Shown: piece after piece, positions 1 through 10,722 of the stretch
How positions within the stretch are numbered: the stretch's first letter is position 1
Layout: each line of letters starts with the position of its first letter
Origin: Triglochin maritima
Taxonomy: Eukaryota > Streptophyta > Magnoliopsida > Alismatales > Juncaginaceae
Direction: 5' to 3'
Length of the DNA: 64,000 nt
NCBI GenBank assembly: GCA_963682175.1
Contig: OY821782.1
Location: forward strand, 31,021,741 to 31,085,740
Notes under the pieces: model-generated
The model's input: the letters and a program-made list of their open reading frames with translations, nothing else
The model's database searches: none
Told to the model about the DNA's origin: nothing
Made by a program: the position numbers and the translations under genes

Positions 1-228
1 AATCATGATGCACAATGAATCCATTGCCAAGAACTGCATAACATCCTCTTTGGCGACATATAAAGCCGAAGGCAACCCTTTAACCCCCTCCTCCAAATCC
101 CAGGTACTTAAGGATTGTGATTCCCTACCTACCATAGATTGATACAACATTTTGCACCTATTTGGAAGCAAATCAATGTTGATCGGAGGTTGGTTGTTGG
201 ACTGTTTGCTCCGGGGGCTTGACACCTT

Positions 229-273
<45 letters not shown>

Positions 274-1904
274 ACCATTAAAAATACAATTGTTAACAAA
301 ATTGAAATTTACATTCTTTCAAAATTAAAGTATACCTCGTGTGTGTCATTTAGCTCTACTAAATGACTAGGCCACCTCACGAACCCACCGATAGCATAGT
401 CGAGGGTAACAACCTCTTCTTCCGGAATTGGCACCAGAGCACCAACATCTAAGCAACTCCCCACTGCAACCTTCACTTCTCCCTCTTCCCCTCTATGAAG
501 TGGTCTCTGAAGATTTTATAAACTTTGTCGTGGCCCACAAATCTTCGATCAGGGTCTTCGACAAATAGAGCACATCTAGATCCATCCTTGAACTTTCCAA
601 ATGAGTGACCGCCTATGAGGGCCAATTCTCAAGAATGAGCCACGAAATCATATTGTCAATCGGGGTTGAACACTGGCTGCACCGGAGGAGTGGTCACCTG
701 GGTAGAAGCGGTGCTACGGTGGGTAGGAGAAGTAGGCAAATCGCGATCCAATCTCTCCATAACAAGTTGCAATTTATTTTGCAAATTTGTAATTTGCTGC
801 TCGCATTTTGTATGAGTTGTCGACGTAGTTAACCGTTGAGTTTTTCCACAATATTGTCACAGTCCAGCCCTATTCCCTACCCCGTACATGACCAGGATGT
901 TCGTTATTTGCCAAGGGTTTGCGTAGAATGTCATTCCGGCCATCAGAAGCAAATTTGCCTTGGGATTCTCTCAACTTTAGAGAGTCCTAAAGTTTCACGA
1001 AAAAACTTACCAACAATTGAAAATATAAAATTACTGAATGTAATTTAATGACATATACAAGTGATAGAACTTACTATATTCGAGCCGATCGCTTGCGAGT
1101 CGTCTGTGACGTACTCCCCTCTGGTGTTTACCCTCACTCTCTTCCAAGAATCACAATGAGCTACGGGAGAAGGAGGAGACAAGTTGTTTGCTTGCTCCTC
1201 ACTCATATCAGAGTCAATAGTCTCTTGTTTCTTCAGGGCAATTTTTTCAGCCATCATTTGTGATTCTAACTTTTGGTACCCCGCTCGAGACATACGATGC
1301 ATATACTTGTTAGAAGATCTAATTTTTTAATTTTTTGCTCAGATGAGCTAAAACCAATTTTATTAGATTCTCATCTAACTTAATAAGTTAGTAAGTACAT
1401 ATTCTAAATTAAACTCAGTTACCTTAAAGTTCGAACAATCTCTTGATTTTCTGAATTGCTCCCATTGATTCAAAGTGATAAAGTTATAGATATCGCATGA
1501 ATTTCTATCCTGGTAGTCTCCAAATATGTACTTGTTGGTTAAATTTGTTTTGAAGACCCTCCAACGAACCAACATGTATGTCATCCACTTTTTCTTCAAC
1601 TTGTCAGTGGATTGGAACTCAAAAGTTGCCTACAACACGCTAACAACTTTATATATCTCAAAAGTTCGACTAAAACTAAAGAATTTGAAAATGGACTCAT
1701 TACCTGTACGTCATCCCATATTGTGCCCTTCAACTTCTCATCAACATCGGCCCAACTCGACAAAAAAATGTCAACTTTGGCCCTCTCTAGGCTACCGAGA
1801 TAACTTTTCCAGTTATCAGACAACATGTCTATCGGCTCAAGACGGTCATCAAACTGGATTGGAACTCTAATGTCTCTATATCTTCTCCCCACGAATTTTT
1901 TCAT
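1..1904 (-). pseudogene. CACTA second protein (plant En/Spm transposase-24 type), fragmentary
   Basis: Minus-strand pieces of the second protein usual in plant CACTA elements, which is thought to act in transposition with TNP2. The 1904-1596 piece starts MKKFVGRRYRDIRVPIQFDD and contains DNWKSYLGSL and IWDDV, as in the plant Ptta/En/Spm family. A piece near 1302-1045 holds the lysine/glutamate-rich stretch and a basic tail. Codons near 230-1 include QPPINIDLLP and LYVAKEDVMQFLAM, a segment seen upstream of C-terminal protease-like domains in such proteins, and this piece runs off the window. The parts lie in different frames separated by stops and an AT microsatellite, so it is a pseudogene. 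Family placement rests on motif memory; how the pieces join is inferred. Confidence 0.6.
233..271. repeat. (AT)n microsatellite inside CACTA
   Basis: An uninterrupted AT dinucleotide run of nearly 40 bp within the second CACTA gene. It probably expanded after the gene lost function, or within an intron. Confidence 0.95.
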
Positions 1905-2100
1905 GAGGCAAGGACCTCGTGAACTATAAGTCTTCGAGCCTTCAGACTCTGATGGAGTGGGTTTATTTTTCAGAGCCTTGATACGATAAAAGGTAAACTC
2001 AAGACATTAACAAGTAAAATCAAGACTTTAAATGGTTATTATAATGTATTACAAGAAATTTTGCACTTTTACGATTTTTGTTTCTTAATGGATTTTCAAT

Positions 2101-4740
2101 CTATATACCTTCACCGTGGTCATATCTAAACATACAAGTCTCAACATTTATTTCCTCGTCTACTGAGTTCAACTCAGGTGCTTGCTTACAGAAAGGTGGT
2201 GTCTCTTCATACTCGATAAGACTATCAACTGATACAATTTTTTTCTTGCCTTCCAGAATTACTACCCATTTCTTATCATATGGATCAGCCACATTGAAGA
2301 CTTGTTTCACTTGGGAAGAGAGAATAAAAGGTTCTCCTTTACATCCTTCTTTTGAAAAATCAATTAAAGTGAACCCCAAGTCATCCACTCGAACTCCACT
2401 TTTAATATCATCCCACGTGTCCCTTTACCATAGGAATGTTCATCATGACAATTCTTCGGAAGTCCAACACTTTTGGTGTTTGCTAGGTATCCAGTGCAAA
2501 ACTCGATAACCTCCTTAGCTATGTATCCTTCAACAATACTAGCATCCGGCCTTTGACGATTTTTACAATAACCTTTCAACACTTTCATATAAAGCTCGAA
2601 AGGATACATCCACCTTACAAAAGTGGTCCACACAATTTAACTTCTCTAACCAAATGAATAACTAGATGAATGATAATGTAAAAAAGGTGGGAAGAACATC
2701 TCCAATTGACATAATGTAACCACAATTTCATTCTGTCACTTATCTAACTGCACATGATGGACCACTTTACTACGTTTTTTGTTGAAAAAGGAACACAACT
2801 TTATTATTACATGTCTAACACCTTTCGGTAATATGGATCTCAGTGCTACAGGTAACAACTGCTGCATTAGAATGTGACAATCGTGAGACTTCATCCCCAC
2901 AAGTTTCAAATCCTTCATTACAACAAGACTATTGATATTTAAAGAATAACCTTGTGGAACCCTTAGATCGTGCAAACACTGACAGAGAACCTTTTTCTCC
3001 TTACTACACAATGTATAACTAGCTGGAGGTAAGTAATTTCGGTCTCCTTTCTTCTCTGGTGCCATCATTGCTCGTATACCAAGGTCAACAAGATCAAGTA
3101 TAGCATTATATCCATGTTTTGTTTTATCAGGTATGTTTAACAGAGTGCCAACAAGACTATCAGAAATGTTTTTCTCTACGTGCATCACATCAATACAATG
3201 TCTAACTTCTAAACTTTTCAAGCAAGGGAGATAAAAAAATATGGAATTTTTTTTCAAAGACTTTTGCCATTTGTTTGTACGGTTTTCCAAATTCACATTC
3301 AACGTTCATTACATGTTCATACACCTTTGCGACGCTGATTTGAACTGGCGGATTCTGAAACTCCTGTTTTCCGTTAAATGCCTTCTTCAACCTACGATAA
3401 GGATGAGAGTTCGGCAAAAATCTCTGATGACCAAGATAGTCTGTCTTAGAACCATTAACCAGTTTCAAGGAGCACATATTCTCTTTGCAAATTGGACAAG
3501 CTTTATGACATTTGACCGAATATCCAGACAGATTACCATAAGCCGGAAAGTCATTAATCGTGCAAAATATCATTGCCCACATTACAAATGATTGTTAATG
3601 ATAAGCATCAAAAACTGGCTCTTCGTCATCCCACAATCTCTTTAGGTCATCAATTAAGAGTCTTAAATACAGACCAGAAATCATTAAAGACAACATAATA
3701 TATTTGTGTTTCATGCATAACCACAGGGGCAAATTGTAAATTACAAGCAGAACAAACCAAGTACTGTGAATGCTACTCAAACTACCGAAATGATTCATTC
3801 CTTCCGTATAGAGTACAAGTCGTACATTCCTGGAATCTTCACCAAACACATGAAAGTCGTAATCTATTTTTTTCTATTGAGGTGAATCTGCAGGATGACG
3901 TAGCAACTAATCATTTGGTTTCTCACGATCAGCATGTCATGTTTTTGGAATCCTCCTTACCCGCAAACAAACGTTTAAGCCTTGGTATTGTCAGAAAATA
4001 CCACAAAATTTTAGCAGGAGGTCCTTTGATTTTCATCTCATCAACCTCTATATTGTGGTTTGGTCCACTGCGTTTCATTTTGTATCGTGAAACATTACAC
4101 CTGGGACATGAATGTAAGTTTTCAAACTCACCCGTATACTATACAATCGTTTGGGCATGCATATATCTTCGTATATTCCATTCATATAGGACACAAAACT
4201 TTCTTAGTATCATAAGTTCTATCTGGCAGCTCATTATCATCTGGAGGCATCTCTTTCAATAGCTTCAAAAGTGATGTGAAACTGACATCAGTTTAAACAT
4301 TTCCTGCTTTTAAATTGTACAACTTCAACACCGCTGACAATCTAGTAAATTCGGTGCAACCCTTATACAACGACTTCTCATTGTCACTCAACAAACTACA
4401 AAGTAAATCGGGGTTGGACGAAAATTTTCAGTCATATCCTAAACCATTTCCTCTAAGTGATACTAACATTATATCCATCATTCTTGGAACAACTAAATGA
4501 TTCATTTTTATCGTGCCATATCCACCGTCTGTAACTTGGGTCGAAACCTTTCTCAAACAAATGATCTTTTATTTTCGGAAAAGTCAGCACTGACATATTA
4601 TGACACTTATTGCACGGACAATATGTCATGTCTCTGTCATCCATTTTTTTGAATGTTGTTTGGAAACCTCTAAGAACATATTCACTCCGTTCTCATACTC
4701 ATCACTCAATCGGTTTGAAAGAATCCACTCTCGATCCATT
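2101..4740 (-). pseudogene. TNP2-like CACTA transposase, broken
   Basis: This protein would bind the element ends and catalyse CACTA excision and integration. The order on the minus strand is canonical. The N-terminal transposase-associated domain (4644-4453) has the start MDDRDMTYCPCNKC. The Transposase_21/tnp2 core follows: 3849-3595 with DSRNVRLVLYTEGMNHFGS and NLPLWLCMK, then 3582-3202 with INDFPAYGNLSGYSVKCHKACP. The DUF4218-type region (3302-2736 and 2633-2364) has IDVMHVEKNISDSLVGTLLN and KSHDCHILMQQLLPVALR. A DUF4216-type end (2388-2101) contains VFNVADPYDKKWVVIL. The segments fall in several frames with stops, and about ten residues are missing after the LSLMISGL stretch. Domain order and length fit TNP2 well, but no continuous reading frame survives. 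Confidence 0.88.
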
Positions 4741-4794
4741 TCAATCTAAACATTTAGAAAAATGATAGTTATTATTGAAGGAAATAAATAAAAT
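4741..4794. other. Short AT-rich spacer upstream of CACTA transposase
   Basis: AT-rich sequence between the probable transposase start and the Gypsy-leader-like segment. No feature is seen. Confidence 0.4.
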
Positions 4795-5620
4795 TTCAAT
4801 TTAAAAGAAGATGTTCGTAGATGAGAAGATCTGGAGACATGAAGATGAGAAAATAATGACTCAGGAGAGAGGAGATGAAGTCCTTAATCTAACATAGGCA
4901 TAAGGAAGGTTAGAAACCTAACTAAGCAATCAAGGTCAAAGCAAACCTAAAGTCCACTATAGGTCCTTAGCAGTAGACGACATCTAACATCGAGGTCCCA
5001 CTGAGGACCACTAGTCTGTAGGAAATCAAGAACCCGGAGGTCCCTAAAATCTCAGGGGGACTAGATGGGCAATGACGTTCAGGCCAAAACGATCTTAAAC
5101 ATCGAGGACCACTAGTCTATAGGAAATCAAGAACCCGAAGGTTCCTAAAATCTCAGGGAGACTAGATGGGCAATGACGTTCAGGCCATAATGGTCTTAAA
5201 TGGTTTTCTCTCCTTAATGCGTCTGGTAATCCAAGGGGCCAACTTCTAATTGATTTTATTAAGACTCTTTTATTAAGTGGTTTTTGGGCCAAAGAAAGGG
5301 TGATGAAATCCCCCACCTCATCTGCTATAGGTGACTGTCCGCTAAGTGTTTTTCATACTTAATCTAACAAACAACACACCAACAAACACTCACCTCACTC
5401 TTGTTCCAATGCAAGTCCTACTAACTAATTCGTGCTTTCTAATGAATGATGACTGAAAGAGATTACGTACCTCACGCTAGCAATCCACAACAAAAATCAT
5501 AAAATAAACAATAAATACGAAGAATGGAAATCCTATATGATGAATGACTTAGCAAATATTGTCTTATCTTTTGCTTTAGGTTATTAAAGGCCAAGTTGCT
5601 TAAAAGGGTCAATGAGTTAA
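4795..5620 (-). mobile_element. Fragment of Gypsy 5' leader inside the CACTA 5' region
   Basis: This stretch aligns, in the same minus orientation, with the untranslated leader between gag and LTR of Gypsy element C (about 12500-13240) and, inverted, with D (about 53050-53830). Shared landmarks in the same order are ATGACTCAGGAGAGA, GATGGGCAATGACGTTC (against GTGGGCAACGCTGATC), a GGTTTTTGGGCCAAAG-like stretch, GTGATGAAATCCCCCACC, TTGTTCCAATGCA and CCAAGTTGCTTAAAAGG. No LTR or gag lies beside it, so only leader sequence is present. It may be an old insertion remnant or a captured fragment now carried by the CACTA element. Confidence 0.72.
5003..5204. repeat. Two-copy 101-bp tandem duplication
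   Basis: The unit beginning GAGGACCACTAGTCT (5003) recurs at 5104 with a few substitutions, giving a 101-bp period. The Gypsy C and D leaders have the segment once, so this duplication arose in the CACTA-borne copy. Confidence 0.88.
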
Positions 5621-6700
5621 ACATTATAACATTTTAAATAAAAGAATCTTTAAAGCATAAATAAACATTTAACTAAATCAAAAAATCGAAAATATGTTAT
5701 TAAACTTGAGAAACATGTTATAATTAAAGTTAAAACTAATATACTTAAGAAAATTCTTCGAGGTATATATTAATTTGCACTTGACGGCTACTACTATTAG
5801 TAGTTTACTACTACTTTTTGATATTGCAATACCAATGGTAGCAAATATAAATCGATACCTTCCCACATATTCCAAGTGTCTAACATGTTTTAGTCGGGTC
5901 ACGTACCTTCATCCAAAGTAAGAACGCACACTCGGGCAAAATTTGATTTTCAATATGAACTTAAGTGTCCATAATGGATTCTTAAGTTTACTGCTCAGTT
6001 GTGACTCGATTGACCTATGCATGCTCAAATTCACTTCAAACACAGAAACTTAAACTCCACGTCAAAAGCAAAAAAAAACTAAAATTCACTTCAAAACACG
6101 AAAACTTGAAACTCCGATGTAACAAAAAACACGAATCTAACTCAAACAACTCTAATCCAAGAACACATAGCACTAATTAAACTCCACTTTGTTCCACAAT
6201 AACATCAATGCCAATAACTCCAATCCAATCAATTGAAGTAATGTACAAATAACTTTCAAAAAAAATCTTAGCCGCAAATAAAACTGAAAATTGTATGTCT
6301 TTCAAAACCAAACTGAAAATTGTAATGTACATCTTAGCTAATAAAAAGTTATTTAACAATTGTACTTTAATTTTGTCGTATCCAAACAAACAAAACCTTT
6401 CAAACATTCCAAACAAACAAAATAAACCTTCCAAACAAACAAAACTTTCCAAACTTTCCAAACCTTCTAAACAAACAAAACAACTCCAATCCAAACAAAC
6501 AAAACTTCTATCAACTCCAAGTCACTCCACATACTGAAATCCAACTACCAAAAGAACCTCTCGAAGTAATTTAATATTATTTCAAAAATAAAAATCACAT
6601 CAACGACTAAACAAGAACAAAACAACAATAGTGCAGAAACAACAACAAGTATACACTCTGACTCTTCAAGCATAGAACAACAACTAGTATAAAAGCAAAC
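5621..6700. other. AT-rich CACTA 5' region, no gene; CCAAACAAACAAAAC repeats
   Basis: I see no coding match in this interval. Between about 6385 and 6510 the sequence is a degenerate run of CCAAACAAACAAAAC and CTTTCCAAAC units, which creates a spurious low-complexity frame on each strand. It presumably belongs to the CACTA 5' untranslated or intronic region. Confidence 0.5.
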
Positions 6701-7012
6701 CCTAACTAAAGAAGAATAGCCATCGGAGCAGACATTGCTCTGGTAGCGGAGGTCGCTGCTGACAGCACTGTGGTGCCGCACGTGGTCGTGGAGGTGGAGG
6801 GTCGCAGAACTAGAGGAAGATGGTTGCGGTGACTGCGGTAGTCGCGGAGGTCACACAGGAAGAAGAGGAGCAACATAGAGATGCGTTGGCCGACGGTTTG
6901 GTCACTGTTCGGTGGCGCAAGGGAGTTAGTGTTTGGTCGGGGAGGAGAGGTCGGAATTTTTTTCGATGTTAAAAGATTAAAAATTGAAGAACGATTCAAC
7001 TTTGATAACCTA
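6701..7012 (-). other. GC-richer segment beside CACTA subterminal repeats
   Basis: Base composition rises here compared with the AT-rich DNA on its left. In CACTA elements this position often holds the promoter and a small first exon. A minus-strand frame exists (6999-6706), but it is proline/serine-rich with no recognisable domain, so I do not call a gene. Confidence 0.3.
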
Positions 7013-7220
7013 TAGACGTCAACTGTACAAACGACCGACGTCTATACCCCGACCTCTCACACAATAGACGTCGACTGTCGAATAAGCCGACGTCTGTACC
7101 CCGACCTTCCACACAGTAGACGTCGACTGTATTAACAGGCGACGTCTATACCTATAGACGTCGGCTGTTAATACGGCTGACATCTATTGGGCGACGAGTA
7201 TGCACTGTTCTGCACTAGTG
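7013..7220 (-). repeat. CACTA terminus and subterminal GACGTC repeats
   Basis: At least seven units built on (T)AGACGTCGRCTGT in both orientations fill this stretch, for example near 7013, 7035, 7062, 7087, 7117, 7141 and 7155. They lead to the terminal CACTAGTGCAGAACAGTGC at 7220. Clustered short repeats next to a CACTA end are the known binding platform for the element's regulatory protein. The abrupt change to copia coding sequence at 7221 fixes the boundary. Confidence 0.88.
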
Positions 7221-8342
7221 GAGTGCCCTCGGCTATTAGCTCCCTTTGTCCTCCACAAACAAGAAACTTATCTTTGGTCTGGTTTAAGTACCTCAGAATA
7301 TTCTTGACCGTAGTCCAATGATCAGGACCTGCGTTGGATTGGTGACGACTTGTCACGCTTAAAGCATACGAGACATCGGGTCTTGTGCAAGTCATCGCGT
7401 ACATAATCGATCTTATTGCTGAAGCATAACAAATATCTTTCATGTACTCTAACTCTTTACGTGATGTTGCACGTTGAGACTTCTTGAGTTGTACACCCAT
7501 ACTCATTGGCACATTGCTCTTTTTAAAGTTATTCATATTGAACCTTTCCAAGACCTTGTCAATGTATGTATGTTGACTTAAGACATGAGTCTAGGAGTTT
7601 ATCTCAATATATCTTGATTCCTAAGATGTATTGAGCCTCACTCATGTCCTTCATTCAAAATGCATATTTTTATGAGCTTCTTGTTTGCTTCAGTAAAGGG
7701 ATATGATTTCCCATGAGGAGTATGTCAGGGATAAGATCAGAAACACTATGTGACTCCCACTGACCTTCTTGTATATACAAGGTTCTTCCTTACTTTGGAG
7801 GAAGTTAATCTTTTTGACTTCTTCGTTAAAGTGTTTGTTCCAACTCCTCGATGCTTGCTTCAACCCATTAATGGATCGTTCAAACTTGCATACTTTCCCA
7901 CTATTCTTTGGATCCTCAAAATCTTGAGTAATACCATGTACACTTCCTCTTCCTATTTCCGTTAAGGAATATTGTTTTGACATCCATTTGCCATATTTCA
8001 TAATCATGAAATGCGGCAATAGCGAGCATAATCCGAATTGATTTGAACATGGAAACTAGTGAGAAGTTACATCATAGTCAATTCCTTGAATTTGAGTGAA
8101 ACCCTTCGCTACATGCCTTGCTTTGTAGGTTGTCAAGTTCCCATCCATGTCCATCTTCCTCTTAAAAATCCCTTTGTTTTGAATGACTTCCTTTCTTTGA
8201 GGAAGGCTAACCATGTCCCATACTTGATTGTCATAGATGGATTGTATTTCGGATTCCATGGATATAAACCACAGTTTGGAGTCTTTCCATTCCATTGTTT
8301 CTTGAAAGTTCGAGGGATCATCAGTATCGAGTACCATGATTT
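7221..8342 (-). pseudogene. Copia A reverse transcriptase (RVT_2), broken
   Basis: It would encode the copia reverse transcriptase. The 8342-8056 part has MVLDTDDPSNFQETMEW, then KARHVAKGFTQIQGIDY, the standard N-terminal RVT_2 signature. The 8019-7690 part has SINGLKQASRSWN. The 7551-7221 part has CYASAIRSIMYAMTCTRPDV and VTSRHQSNAGPDHWTTVKNILRYL, the usual C-terminal stretch. The place expected for the YVDD catalytic motif is eroded beyond recognition. Several frameshifts separate the parts. Reading ends at LVCGGQRELIAEG, where the CACTA element enters. The upstream integrase half continues beyond element B from 17653. Confidence 0.87.
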
Positions 8343-9335
8343 TGTAGGATCTAATGTGCCCTAGGATTAGCCTAAAGGGGGAGGGGGTGAATAGACTAAT
8401 TAAGTTCTTAAAAAACTTAAGCAATATTAAAGCAAGATCAAGTAAAGTAAAGGAGAAAGAGAGGCAAACAACGACACGGATGTATAGAGATTTGGATCCA
8501 ACCACCGGATCCTAGTCCTCTCTAACGAATTGCTCCTCCTCGAGTAACTTCCCGTACTCCACTATTCCGATCTCCGTACCAGGCTGAGAACAAGCCTTTA
8601 CACTTCAAGCTTGCGAACACCCTCACCAAGCTTGGACCACCATTTCACTCCGGAAGCTAATATAACACTTCGCTGGAGAATTGAGTAACAACTTCTAATC
8701 TTGAGCATGTCAATGATTGATGAATGCAATGAGTGATTCAAGTGGAAAGATTGAGCACAAAGAGTAGTTTAGAGCAATTTGAGAGTAGTATGAGTGTATG
8801 AGATCAATTTATAAGATCTAAATATAATCTTGCCGTTGGGATTGAAGTGATAGTGATTTGAGCAAGCTACATAAAACAAGGAAGTTCAGAACTCAAATCA
8901 GGACACAAATGATCGACCAGATCAGGCTAAACGGTCGACCCATTTCTTGTAAATAAGAGAACGGTCGAGATTAAGTGTATACCGGTCGATCCACAGAGGC
9001 AATAACTTAAGTGAATGGTCGAACGAGATATCAGATCGGTCGACCATTGAGTGGGGTTCGGCCAAAATAATAATAAACAATAGATGTAACGGTCGAACCA
9101 AATAAGTATCTTGTTCGACTGAAAATAACAAGAAGTTTGCGAAATCGAATTGTGTCTGATCCGGTCGACCACCCTCATGGCATTGTTCGAGCTATGGCCA
9201 ACAATACGAATTGGGTTAGTTGAAGTATGTGTATACGACCATTGTATAATACGACAAGTATAATGGTCATATTTAAATGAAATATAAAGTGTCAAATGGT
9301 CAAACAAAAGTAGAGTTTCGGTCGACCGGTTTGGT
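8343..9335 (-). repeat. Left partial LTR of element B
   Basis: Covers LTR positions 1 to about 993 as counted from the plus-strand edge. It contains many GGTCGACC-type half palindromes (for example 8932-8941, 9038-9044, 9162-9169, 9320-9327). It stops at CGGTCGACCGGTT, where it diverges from the right copy. Beyond that point about 20 bases of unclear origin lead into Gypsy C. Confidence 0.75.
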
Positions 9336-9430
9336 TTTCTATGGAATTATATACATCAACATTTTTCTTTTCTTTTTTTGATTTTGTACAAGATATATAC
9401 ATCAACAAAGATATTCTCATAATCATTTGG

Positions 9431-10722
9431 TCAAGGAACATCAAATGAGAACATCGAGTTATGAGGACCAGAGACTTGCCGAGATGGGCAAACTTCATTG
9501 GTACTCTGATGTGTCATGAGGGGTGAAAGGTCAAAGCGGAAAGGCTCGAGCCCCTCATGATATTGGTTGGGTGTAGGTAACATGAAAGAGTGAAGTTGTG
9601 TTGCCTCACTAGGGTTTAGTTGCTCATCAAACGAAACCCTCCAACAATTAGGTGGGTGCATCGGAATGAGTTCCTTAAGCTCATTCGATGGTTGCAGCAG
9701 ACCTGCATCACTAAGAATGGGGCTTCTCCCCAAGTCATCCAACAAGGACCTCCCACCATCATTTATATCATCAAGCATAAGCTCAGTTGTAGGTGGGTCC
9801 TTGTTGGAATCAATCTGAAGCTCAAAGGGCTCAATAGCCCTAGGACATGGGGTGATGACACCTTCTGGAATGGGCATATGCTGAGGTCTGTCCCCCCCAC
9901 TAATGGTCTCAACTGAATCACGCAACAAACACTCCCTTTGGACATTCATGTTTGATGTCAGCTCACTCTGTTGCATTGCAAAGATAGGCAATGAGTTTTC
10001 GCTGGGCCCACAAACATTCCCAACGGGTTGCATTGGTGTTAGGGGTGCTCGTTGATTTTGCGGTGCTTTCTCTAATTGGCGGATGAGATTGAGATTTAAA
10101 GGTTGATCCATGAGCTCTTGTTGCCTACCAGAGTTGAACACATGAAACTCGGCACTCATGTTACCGAATGAGAGCTTCATGAGACCATTTCTACAATTAA
10201 TTAAGGCGTTGGAGGTTGCCAGAAATGGCCTACCCAAAATCAAAGGTATTTGAGAGTGGGTGTGCGCAACAGGATTGGTATCGAGGATGACAAAATCGAC
10301 TGGAAATATAAAATCTCCAACTTTGATAAGCACGTCCTCGATAATCCCCTTGGGAATACGAATGGATCTATCTGCCAATTGGAGGGTGATCTTAGTTGGT
10401 TTCAATTCTCCCTATCAAGAATAAATAGAAAATGGGAGGAGGTTGATCGCCGATCCTAAATCAAGCAATACACTACTCATGCTAGTTTCCCTATCGTACA
10501 TTAAATAGTAGGACACCCAGGGTTCTTGTATTTTGTGTAGGTGGGATTGGACAAAAGTGAGCTTACATTTGCAGCCAAGAATGCTTTCTTAGGAACATTG
10601 GTCTTCCTCTTGGTTGTGCAGAGATCCTTCAACACTTTGGCATATTGAGGTATTTGTTGGATGACATCCAACAAAGGGATGTTAACCTTCACTTGCTTAA
10701 ACACCTCTAACATCTTATCCAT
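9431..10722 (-). pseudogene. Gypsy C retropepsin region, broken
   Basis: The aspartic protease domain that would process Gag. Minus-strand 10722-10501 starts MDKMLEVFKQVKVNIPLLDV, the conserved segment before retropepsin in Athila/Tat-type elements. The active-site triad DLGSAINLLP is encoded around 10465-10436, in a frame with a stop soon after. The 10405-9431 frame has PKGIIEDVLIKVGDFIFPVDFV, ILGRPFLATSNALINC and a 180-residue variable acidic tail, ending at 9431. Between these parts are frame changes. The same tail and stop occur in D, so the absence of reverse transcriptase downstream is a family trait. Confidence 0.82.

Larger units (their letters stand above)
1..7220 (-). mobile_element. 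CACTA (En/Spm-type) DNA transposon, truncated by the window edge
   Basis: A class II element read on the minus strand. Its 5' terminus is at 7220, where the minus strand begins CACTAGTGCAGAACAGTGC. Next come GACGTC-rich subterminal repeats (7013-7200), a long 5' region, a broken TNP2-type transposase (about 4740-2101) and a second, En/Spm-type protein (1904 to beyond position 1). The other terminus lies left of the window, so the 3-bp target duplication cannot be checked; the flanking triplet on the visible side is GAG (7221-7223). The element sits inside the reverse transcriptase of Copia A, so it is younger than that element. The transposase frames are full of stops, so this copy cannot supply transposase itself. 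Confidence 0.88.

Noticed and set aside
6295..6537. Lys/Ser/Asn-rich frame and its Cys/Leu/Phe-rich antisense frame
   Set aside because: Both arise from the CCAAACAAACAAAAC low-complexity run.
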